Origin: Lachnoclostridium phytofermentans
GTDB taxonomy: Bacteria; Bacillota; Clostridia; Lachnospirales; Lachnospiraceae
Direction of reading: 5' to 3'
Assembly: GCA_003526525.1 (NCBI GenBank)
Contig: DPVV01000553.1
Coordinates: forward strand, 1 to 5,105
Length of the DNA: 5,105 nt
This document shows, piece by piece, positions 1-4,748 of this stretch; the first letter of the stretch is position 1; every line of letters begins with the position of its first letter. A model generated the notes under the pieces. It made no database searches. It was not told the DNA's origin and was given only the letters and a program-made list of their open reading frames with translations. The translations under genes were made by a program, and so were the position numbers.

Positions 1-174
1 GAGGCTATGAAACGTGCAATGGAGTTTGATGATAGAATTCCGATTGGCATACTATATCAAGAGCAAAAACAAACCTTCCATCAAAAAAATATTGTTCTAG
101 CAGGTAGAGAGCCACTGGTTGATCGACAAAGTGATAGTTCGGATGTTAAGGAGCTAATGAATGAATTGGTATAA
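1..174 (+). CDS. 2-oxoacid:ferredoxin oxidoreductase beta subunit, C-terminal fragment
   Basis: An open frame runs from the window edge to a TAA at 172-174 and gives the last 57 residues of a protein whose start lies outside. The visible tail has the pattern RIPIGILYQE followed by a short loop and REPLVDRQ. This resembles the C-terminal end of the thiamine-diphosphate-binding beta subunit of 2-oxoacid (pyruvate or 2-oxoglutarate type):ferredoxin oxidoreductases, where a 'IPIGi.Y.e..pTf' strand precedes the C-terminus. Such enzymes oxidatively decarboxylate 2-oxoacids to acyl-CoA with ferredoxin as acceptor in the anaerobe cytoplasm. The thiamine-diphosphate and iron-sulfur motifs would be upstream and cannot be seen, so the substrate is unknown. 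The family call rests on recognition of the tail only. Confidence 0.68.
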   Translation, partial: EAMKRAMEFDDRIPIGILYQEQKQTFHQKNIVLAGREPLVDRQSDSSDVKELMNELV

Positions 175-287
175 TCATAAAAAAAATATATAATCCAATT
201 GTATAAGTCATAGAAATATTGTCTAAGGTATAATTAAAAATTAATCACCAAAGAAAAACAGATAGCAAAGTTAAGTAATATTGGTAT

Positions 288-322
288 CAGTGAAAGTATA
301 TCATAGTTTTGTACTTTCACTG
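288..322. repeat. 11-bp perfect inverted repeat (hairpin) in the rubrerythrin leader
   Basis: CAGTGAAAGTA at 288-298 pairs perfectly with TACTTTCACTG at 312-322 around a 13-base loop. GGT at 283-285 can pair with ACC at 325-327 across a 2x2 internal loop. Neither strand has a T-run directly after the stem, so it is not a canonical intrinsic terminator. It could still be a weak 3' end for the oxidoreductase transcript, a leader structure of rubrerythrin, or a protein-binding dyad. Confidence 0.6.
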
Positions 323-362
323 GAACCTTATTAAATATTAAAATTGGGATTCATAACGGACT

Positions 363-379
363 TATTCTTTCAAAGAATA
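363..379. promoter_or_regulatory. 8-1-8 palindrome ahead of rubrerythrin, candidate operator
   Basis: TATTCTTT at 363-370 and AAAGAATA at 372-379 are exact inverted copies around a single C at 371. A one-base centre cannot form a good hairpin, so a dimeric repressor site is the likelier reading. The 7-1-7 core has the architecture of Fur/PerR-family boxes, and PerR is known to control rubrerythrins in clostridia. The bases match the Bacillus PerR consensus poorly, so the identity of any regulator is open. The site lies 35 bases before the start codon. Confidence 0.4.
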
Positions 380-414
380 CAAGCCTTGATCCCGGAATAT
401 TTGGAGGCATATTT

Positions 415-969
415 ATGGCAGTTAAAAACCCTATGACAAGTGACTTTTTACATTCCGCATACGGCGGAGAGAGCTTAGCTCATATGAGATATTTAACATG
501 GGCTAAGATAGCAGAAAAAGAAGGCTTTAAGAATATTGCAAGATTGTTAGAAGCAATCGCTTATGCTGAGTTGGTTCATGCGAACAATCATTTTCGTGAA
601 ATTGGTGGGGAGTTAACAGACGCAACTGTAACTGCAGGTGGTGTATTCGGTAATGGCAAAACAGTGGATAACCTCCAAGGAGCAATTAATGGTGAGCTTC
701 ACGAAGTTGAGCAGATGTACCCTGTATATTTAAATGCTGCCGAGTTCCAAGGAGAAACAGGTGCACAGCGTTCTTTCCATTTTGCATTAGAAGCTGAGAA
801 AATACACGCGGATATGTTTGCTAAGGCACAGGAATGTGCAAAAGAAGGCAAAGATATGGAATTTACTTCTGTTCACATCTGTCCAGTCTGCGGTCATACC
901 ATACTAGATGATGCTCCTGATAATTGTCCAGTATGTGGCGCGAAAAAGGAAATGTATAAAGAGTTCTAA
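415..969 (+). CDS. rbr: Rubrerythrin (diiron peroxidase with C-terminal rubredoxin-type domain)
   Basis: This 184-residue protein is a full-length rubrerythrin, a cytoplasmic non-haem peroxidase that reduces hydrogen peroxide to water using reduced rubredoxin or NAD(P)H-linked donors. Residues about 10-140 form the ferritin-like four-helix domain. Its likely diiron ligands are E19 (in GGESLAHMRY), E52 and H55 (in AELVHANNHF), E94 and E97 (in GELHEVEQMYP), and E126 and H131 (in LEAEKIHADMF). A C-terminal rubredoxin-like knuckle pair follows: CPVCGH (C156, C159) and CPVCGA (C171, C174), which bind one mononuclear iron. The start is supported by GGAGG at 403-407, seven bases before ATG. All key residues are present and the length is normal for the family. 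It appears monocistronic, closed by hairpins at 1233-1331. Expected regulation is by peroxide or oxygen stress (family knowledge). The upstream palindrome is a candidate operator. Confidence 0.96.
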   Translation: MAVKNPMTSDFLHSAYGGESLAHMRYLTWAKIAEKEGFKNIARLLEAIAYAELVHANNHFREIGGELTDATVTAGGVFGNGKTVDNLQGAINGELHEVEQMYPVYLNAAEFQGETGAQRSFHFALEAEKIHADMFAKAQECAKEGKDMEFTSVHICPVCGHTILDDAPDNCPVCGAKKEMYKEF

Positions 970-1066
970 TCTAAAACGAAAGAGTAGAACTAGTAATTAA
1001 AGAAAATAAATAGTATATATGTATGTGAATTGAAGGCATGAATAGAAGCATGGATAAAAAGTACGA

Positions 1067-1223
1067 AATAGAAAAATGCAATTAGAAAAAAAATAAGAAA
1101 ATGATATAGAGAAAAGAAAAGAAAAAAAGAAATAGAAAAAGAAAAGAAAAAAAGAAATAGAAAAAAAGAAATAGAAAAAAGAAAAGAAAAAAAGAATCTA
1201 AAAATGTAATAGAAAAATGCAAT
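1067..1223. repeat. Low-complexity polypurine tract with tandem repeat and flanking direct repeats
   Basis: From 1108 to 1196, 86 of 89 bases are A or G on the + strand. The only exceptions are T at 1133, 1158 and 1172, and there is no C. A 25-base unit at 1116-1140 (core GAAAAGA7GAAATAGA5) is repeated exactly at 1141-1165, and degenerate partial copies continue at 1168-1180 and 1181-1196. The block is bracketed by the 16-base direct repeat AATAGAAAAATGCAAT at 1067-1082 and 1208-1223. Such tracts expand and contract by replication slippage, so copy number probably differs between strains (inference). Confidence 0.8.
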
Positions 1224-1232
1224 ACAAAATTT

Positions 1233-1289
1233 AAAAAAGTGACTATCAGACCTGTTTTCATTATATGAGGTTTTCATAGTCACTTTTTT
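1233..1289. terminator. Bidirectional intrinsic terminator, 14-bp perfect stem
   Basis: AAAAAAGTGACTAT at 1233-1246 pairs perfectly with ATAGTCACTTTTTT at 1276-1289. The GTGACTAT core of the stem carries A6 on one side and T6 on the other, so it can end transcription from both directions: rubrerythrin (+) and the ATPase gene (-). The 29-base loop holds a further small stem, ACCT (1250-1253) with AGGT (1268-1271). Confidence 0.88.
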
Positions 1290-1293
1290 CATG

Positions 1294-1331
1294 ACAAGGA
1301 AAAAAGTCCACGAAGCCTGCTTTTTTCTTGT
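1294..1331. terminator. Second hairpin terminator next to the first
   Basis: ACAAGGAAAAAAG at 1294-1306 pairs with CTTTTTTCTTGT at 1320-1331, a 12-bp stem with one bulged G and a 13-base loop. TTT continues after the stem on the + strand. On the minus strand this is the first structure met by transcripts of the ATPase gene, 64 bases after its stop. It has the same A6G...CT6 flank layout as the neighbouring hairpin. Confidence 0.6.
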
Positions 1332-1394
1332 TTTAAAACTAAGGACCAAAGGTAAGTTATGATATTATGTTCTGAAAAATAAGTTAGAAATAAA

Positions 1395-2249
1395 TCAAAA
1401 CTCATCTCTATGAGCTTCAAAAAAGTCATGGTATATTTTAATATTTTTAAGTTCTGTCCAGGGCTTAGTCTTCACTGGAGTTTGATCAAGATCATAGATT
1501 TTAGCATCTTTCATACCTAATAAGAATGGAGAGTGTGTTGAGATTATGAATTGACAGCCAAAAAATCTTACGGATTCTTGTATGAAGTTAACTAATTCTA
1601 TCTGTCGCTCAGGTGATAGGCTATTTTCGGGCTCATCAAGAAGATATAACCCATTTTCCTGTATCTTTTCTTGAAAATATAGAAAAGCATTTTCTCCGTT
1701 CGAATGTTCTCGTATATTTTCCATAAGGTTAGTACGTACGTATTTTGATTGCGTTTTACTTCTTGCTTGGTTTACTTTTTTTAATTGCTCATAATCCTCC
1801 ATAGAGTTGAATTTAAAACTGGAATACTTGGCATCTAAATAGTCTTCAAAAAGTTCTTCTCGCTTGGTATCAATTCCTTCATTCATCATTCGAATATTTA
1901 GCATGTAGTCAAATACATCATCACTGGTAATGGTCCTACTATTGCTTGGAATTTCTCTTAACAGTGAATACTCACAAAGCCTGATATAATCAGGGAAAAA
2001 GCTAGATTGATTAAACCTGGAATCTCTTTTTAACTTAAGCTTTTCCGATATAATATTTAAAGCTGTTGTTTTACCAGAACCATTACCACCATATAAAACT
2101 GTGATTGGTTCAAAGTTTAATATACTGAGTTCTTTCCTTGACAATATCTTAAAAGGATAAAAAGTGTTATAACATTTCCGTTGTATAGATAATATGAAGT
2201 CAAACTCCATCCCGTCATTCGGAAAGGTAAAAGAATCTAGATAAATCAT
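1395..2249 (-). CDS. Small AAA/ABC-type ATPase, COG3910-like, probable SOS gene
   Basis: This 284-residue soluble ATPase has the SMC/ABC-like nucleotide-binding fold. The Walker A is GGNGSGKTT (residues 54-62). An ABC-signature-like SNGENAF is at 183-189, and the Walker B is LYLLDEPE at 201-208 with D205 and E206. A D-loop-like LSPERQ and the switch histidine in STHSPFLL (H239) follow. The layout, including the tail 'AKIYDLDQTPVKTKPWTEL...DFF', is that of stand-alone predicted ATPases of the COG3910 type. Their biochemical role is unknown to me. No TOPRIM, nuclease or helicase domain is visible, so it is not a full OLD or RecF protein. The start has GAGGTG at 2255-2260, five bases before ATG. 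A sigma-A-type promoter carries a LexA-type operator, pointing to induction by DNA damage. It is apparently monocistronic and divergent from the gene at 2454. The ATPase call is secure, the cellular job is not. Confidence 0.9.
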   Translation of the reverse strand: MIYLDSFTFPNDGMEFDFILSIQRKCYNTFYPFKILSRKELSILNFEPITVLYGGNGSGKTTALNIISEKLKLKRDSRFNQSSFFPDYIRLCEYSLLREIPSNSRTITSDDVFDYMLNIRMMNEGIDTKREELFEDYLDAKYSSFKFNSMEDYEQLKKVNQARSKTQSKYVRTNLMENIREHSNGENAFLYFQEKIQENGLYLLDEPENSLSPERQIELVNFIQESVRFFGCQFIISTHSPFLLGMKDAKIYDLDQTPVKTKPWTELKNIKIYHDFFEAHRDEF

Positions 2250-2285
2250 AAATACACCTCACTAAAACCTTATATTCTAAGATTT

Positions 2286-2314
2286 ATTATACCTCACACA
2301 GAACATATGTTCAA
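2286..2314 (-). promoter_or_regulatory. Sigma-A-type promoter of the ATPase gene
   Basis: Read on the minus strand, the -35 is TTGAAC (2309-2314) and the -10 is a perfect TATAAT (2286-2291), with a 17-base spacer. The -10 lies 36 bases ahead of the start codon, leaving room for a short leader with the GAGGTG ribosome site. This is the clearest promoter in the window. Confidence 0.82.
2301..2312. promoter_or_regulatory. LexA (SOS) box overlapping the -35 element
   Basis: GAACATATGTTC is a perfect 12-base palindrome that fits the Gram-positive LexA/DinR consensus core GAAC-N4-GTTC, including the purine/pyrimidine preference of the centre. It covers the first four bases of the -35 and nearly all of the spacer except the last nine bases, so a bound repressor would block RNA polymerase. 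The ACATATGT core also resembles BlaI-type TACATATGTA sites, but the outer bases (GA/TC) fit LexA and not BlaI. Confidence 0.78.
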
Positions 2315-2360
2315 TAACAATAATTTTATCAATCAGGGATTAAATTTATCTTAAAAATAA

Positions 2361-2389
2361 AACAACATCAGAAATAAAATGCTGTTGTT
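2361..2389 (-). terminator. Weak hairpin, possible minus-strand terminator
   Basis: AACAACA (2361-2367) pairs with TGTTGTT (2383-2389), and CA/TG extends the stem across one mismatch. On the minus strand the stem is followed by TTATTTTTAAG, as in an intrinsic terminator. It could shield the ATPase promoter from antisense read-through. The stem is A/T-rich and the role is speculative. Confidence 0.3.
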
Positions 2390-2440
2390 CAGTAACCCAC
2401 TATTTTTTCAAGCATACAATAGATTATATGAAACTTCTCC

Positions 2441-2446
2441 AAGGAG
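2441..2446 (+). promoter_or_regulatory. Ribosome binding site deciding the start at 2454
   Basis: AAGGAG sits seven bases before the ATG at 2454. The longer in-frame ATG at 2379 is preceded only by A-rich sequence without a Shine-Dalgarno match, and it lies at the edge of a hairpin loop. This favours the shorter protein. Confidence 0.82.
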
Positions 2447-2453
2447 TTATGGT

Positions 2454-3011
2454 ATGGAATGTATGAACTACGAGTACACAAGAAGACAATTAGACTTATC
2501 AAATGAGCTGCGTAATCTGTGGGAACAGCATGTTCTTTGGACACGTTCTTTTATCATTAGTACAGCAGCATCATTAGGAGATTTGGAGCCAGTTACAAAA
2601 AGATTAATGAGAAATCCAACTGACTTTGGCAATCTTTTCAGACTATTTTATGGAAGGCAGATCGCGCTAGAGTTTGAAGACCTTTTCACTCAACATTTGC
2701 AAATTGCAGGTGATTTAGTGAATGCAGCGAAAAAGGGTGATACTGCGGCAGCGGATGAAGCGCGCCGTAAATGGTATGAAAATGCAGATGAAATAGTATC
2801 ATTTTTAGCTGAGATTAATCCATACTGGGATGTAGAAGATTGGAGAGATTTCTTTTATAGCCATCTTCAGATGACAGAACAAGAAGCAGCACTAAGGTTA
2901 GGTGGCAAATATGCTGAGGACGTAGCAATCTTTGATGAGATTGAGGCTGAAGCCTTAAAGATGGCAGATGAAATGTTCGAAGGTTTAATTAAGCAATTTT
3001 ATGTATGTTAG
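2454..3011 (+). CDS. Helical protein of unknown function, 185 residues
   Basis: I do not recognise a characterised function. Counted from the preferred start at 2454, the protein begins MECMNYEYTRRQLDLSNEL and ends IKQFYVC. It has no signal peptide, no membrane span and few cysteines. It appears almost wholly alpha-helical and rich in Asp, Glu and aromatic residues. Conserved-looking blocks are LRNLWEQHVLWTRSFIIST, RLMRNPTDFGNLFR.FYG, HLQIAGDLVNAAKKGD, RRKWYENADEIVSFLAEINPYW and ALKMADEMFEGLIKQF. From memory, clostridial and bacillar relatives with the 'LWEQHV.WTR' and 'NPYW' blocks exist, and some carry a doubtful acetylglutamate kinase label. No nucleotide-binding or kinase motif is visible here, so that name should not be used. 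It is divergent from the ATPase gene, with no overlapping control seen. It ends 97 bases before a strong terminator. Confidence 0.82.
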   Translation: MECMNYEYTRRQLDLSNELRNLWEQHVLWTRSFIISTAASLGDLEPVTKRLMRNPTDFGNLFRLFYGRQIALEFEDLFTQHLQIAGDLVNAAKKGDTAAADEARRKWYENADEIVSFLAEINPYWDVEDWRDFFYSHLQMTEQEAALRLGGKYAEDVAIFDEIEAEALKMADEMFEGLIKQFYVC

Positions 3012-3108
3012 ATTCAACATATTTTAGCAAAACATATCCATGACGTAGTAAAAGTAGGATAGTACTCTATTGATAAACAGATGGTAGAAAGAAGTGAAGA
3101 AAAATAGT

Positions 3109-3147
3109 GTAAAGCTCTAAAATTATAATACAATTTTAGAGCTTTAC
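3109..3147. terminator. Bidirectional terminator, 16-bp perfect stem
   Basis: GTAAAGCTCTAAAATT at 3109-3124 pairs perfectly with AATTTTAGAGCTTTAC at 3132-3147 around a seven-base loop. TTTAT follows on the + strand, and a short T-run (ACTATTTTTC) lies just beyond it on the minus strand. It sits between convergent genes and can end both the 2454-3011 gene and the blaI-blaR1 operon. Confidence 0.85.
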
Positions 3148-3193
3148 TTTATAAAAAATATAAAAAAAGGGGCATAAATTAAGAAAAAATACA

Positions 3194-3679
3194 TTAGAAT
3201 GGTCGGCTTGATGTAACATAGGAAGTAATTTCTCCATAAGTATCACAGGTTACATTTAAATAAAAACTCATCTGTGTTGGAGGAATTGCAAAAATCATAG
3301 GTCTTGAAACCGTAGCGTAAGAAGATGATGTGTAATACTCAGCATTAGCATAGGTTAATTTATAGGTAGTTGGGGTATAAGTAGGTGGATTACAAACTAA
3401 GCATCTTACATAGCTACCATCTTGATATTCCCAAGTAGTATTCATATAAATAGTTGCAATATACTTTCCGGAAGTATCTGTAATGTTTACACCTGTGGTA
3501 TGTGTGGTTGTGTAGGATAAAGCAGACATTCCTTTATTTTTATAATCTGTTATCGTAAATATGTATTCTCCAATTTGAGATACATTATCCTCATTCGTAC
3601 TTGATGCTTTCACTGTGATTGGAGCTATAGATAGTGAAAGAATTCCAAGTACTAGAAGAAGTGATAGAAATTTTTTCAT
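3194..3679 (-). CDS. Small secreted protein of unknown function, last gene of the blaI-blaR1 operon
   Basis: This is a 161-residue protein with a clear Sec signal peptide: MKKF, then a hydrophobic core at about residues 5-20, and a likely cleavage after VKA at 23-25. The mature part of about 136 residues is rich in Thr, Ser and Tyr and appears beta-stranded. It has a CLVC pair (C93, C96) and C145, but no lipobox, LPXTG or cell-wall repeat. I recognise no family. AAGGAGA at 3688-3694, eight bases before ATG, supports the start, which lies 21 bases after the blaR1-like stop, so co-transcription is likely. It ends close to the terminator at 3109-3147. By position it may be the output or a partner of the upstream BlaI/BlaR1-like pair. 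A beta-lactamase is excluded: it is too short and has no SxxK/SDN/KTG motifs. Confidence 0.85.
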   Translation of the reverse strand: MKKFLSLLLVLGILSLSIAPITVKASSTNEDNVSQIGEYIFTITDYKNKGMSALSYTTTHTTGVNITDTSGKYIATIYMNTTWEYQDGSYVRCLVCNPPTYTPTTYKLTYANAEYYTSSSYATVSRPMIFAIPPTQMSFYLNVTCDTYGEITSYVTSSRPF

Positions 3680-3700
3680 AGGATTAATCTCCTTTTCATA

Positions 3701-4738
3701 TTATTGTTCGTTGATAGAGTCTGGTGTGTATACAATATCAAAAATGTTTATTTTCTCTGTGTTTAAATCTTGTAAAGTAGTTTCTTCCGCTGTGGAATAG
3801 TTCGTTTGATCTGCTACATCATTATGACTTGCACTGGCATTAATTCTCTGTGTAGTAATCATAATCGTAAGTAATCCTATTAAGGTAACTAGCGAGAGAA
3901 TTTTACACGGTAGAGTTCTTTTTTTGAAGTCCATAATCAAAAGAATCCTTTCCTCCATGGAATTCTTCGATAGATAACTGTTTAACAGATCATGCTCCTC
4001 CATACACGTTGCAGAATGAACTAACAAAAGAGAGTATTCCTTTTTATAATTAACTCCCTTTGTTTTGATTACTGCTTCATCACAAGCGTACTCGATATCA
4101 TTATTGTACATAAAACACATAATCCAAAGAAATGGGTTAAACCAGTATAATGATACAATTAGGAGCATGATTAACTTCTTGACTACATCAAAATGTAATA
4201 TATGTTCGTATTCGTGTTGTAAAATCAAAGATAAATGATTACGTTTTTTTTCATGAACAGGCAGCAAAATTACAGGACGTAAAATTCCATAAGTTAATGG
4301 TGATGATATTGTATTAGATTCCCGTATTCTAATTTTTCGTTTTAATTTATGGTCTGACAACCAGTTTAATATGTACATATCAGTTGCATCACTAGCTTTC
4401 TTAAACGTGCGAACAGATATCAAATAAGAGCATGAAAAGTACAAAAGGATTAGAATTGTACCTATTAGGCATATTATCCGTAAAGGAACAAGATAATGTA
4501 GCATGAGCTCAGTTATGTTATTATTGATAGAAATCATAGTTGAACCTATGACATTAAGCTGCTGAGGTACAGACTTTGGCTTAGGAACAAAGAAAAATGG
4601 GAGAATAAAAGATAATAATACAAAGTCCCATAAAATAACTATATACCTTTTTGGAAGTAATTGTTTCATGAATTTTCGGATAAGTATCATAGCAAGTATG
4701 AATTCTGTACATAAAACATGTATATAAAGAAATCTCAT
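3701..4738 (-). CDS. blaR1: BlaR1/MecR1-like M56 membrane metallopeptidase lacking the sensor domain
   Basis: This 345-residue integral membrane protein belongs to the M56 family. Its relatives are signal-activated zinc proteases that cause cleavage of BlaI/MecI-type repressors. Hydrophobic spans are at about residues 3-22, 32-52, 82-107, 187-210 and 275-297. The zinc motif is HEYEH (H175, E176, H179), and E216 in DIEYACDEAVI is the likely third ligand. The GILRPVILLP block at 151-160 is typical of the family. After the last span only about 48 residues remain. Classical BlaR1 has about 250 residues of extracellular penicillin-binding sensor there, with an SxxK serine, and none is present here. 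The gene starts 10 bases after the blaI-like stop, with only a purine-rich site (AGAGAGAAG) ahead, suggesting translational coupling. The symbol marks the family, not proven beta-lactam sensing. Confidence 0.9.
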   Translation of the reverse strand: MRFLYIHVLCTEFILAMILIRKFMKQLLPKRYIVILWDFVLLSFILPFFFVPKPKSVPQQLNVIGSTMISINNNITELMLHYLVPLRIICLIGTILILLYFSCSYLISVRTFKKASDATDMYILNWLSDHKLKRKIRIRESNTISSPLTYGILRPVILLPVHEKKRNHLSLILQHEYEHILHFDVVKKLIMLLIVSLYWFNPFLWIMCFMYNNDIEYACDEAVIKTKGVNYKKEYSLLLVHSATCMEEHDLLNSYLSKNSMEERILLIMDFKKRTLPCKILSLVTLIGLLTIMITTQRINASASHNDVADQTNYSTAEETTLQDLNTEKINIFDIVYTPDSINEQ

Positions 4739-4748
4739 TAGCTTCTCT

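Larger units (their letters stand above)
175..414. other. 240-base intergenic leader upstream of rubrerythrin
   Basis: No convincing ORF lies between the oxidoreductase stop and the rubrerythrin start. The stretch is very A/T-rich and holds two inverted repeats (288-322 and 363-379), listed separately. A TATAAT hexamer is at 229-234, but no acceptable -35 sits 16-18 bases ahead of it, so I do not call a promoter. The distance and the hairpin suggest that rubrerythrin has its own transcript, which is inference. Confidence 0.6.
970..1394. other. 425-base non-coding gap between convergent genes
   Basis: This gap holds a purine-rich low-complexity tract bracketed by 16-base direct repeats (1067-1223) and two hairpin terminators (1233-1289 and 1294-1331). 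An open frame of 119 codons exists on the minus strand at 990-1349, but it consists of Phe/Ile/Ser/Leu runs produced by the purine tract and runs through both terminators. I treat it as spurious. Nothing recognisable lies at 970-1066 or 1335-1394. Confidence 0.75.

Noticed and set aside
229..234. TATAAT as the rubrerythrin promoter -10
   Set aside because: No -35-like hexamer at 16-18 bases upstream and no extended -10. A lone TATAAT is expected often in such A/T-rich sequence.
1067..1223. CRISPR array or insertion-sequence end
   Set aside because: The copies are adjacent low-complexity units without unique spacers, and there is no transposase or terminal inverted repeat.
990..1349. 119-codon open frame on the minus strand
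   Set aside because: It is a run of Phe/Ser/Leu/Ile created by the purine tract, crosses both terminators and has no credible ribosome site.
2301..2312. Reading the ATPase-promoter dyad as a BlaI site
   Set aside because: The centre ACATATGT is shared, but the outer bases are GA/TC, which match LexA and break the BlaI TACA/TGTA halves.
3615..3800. 61-codon open frame on the + strand
   Set aside because: It lies antisense to the secreted-protein start and the blaR1-like end, both of which have clear family or signal-peptide evidence.
4708..4722. TACAT-AAAAC-ATGTA dyad as a BlaI operator
   Set aside because: It lies inside the blaR1-like coding region, and its five-base centre differs from the TACANNTGTA layout. 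It is probably chance in A/T-rich DNA.
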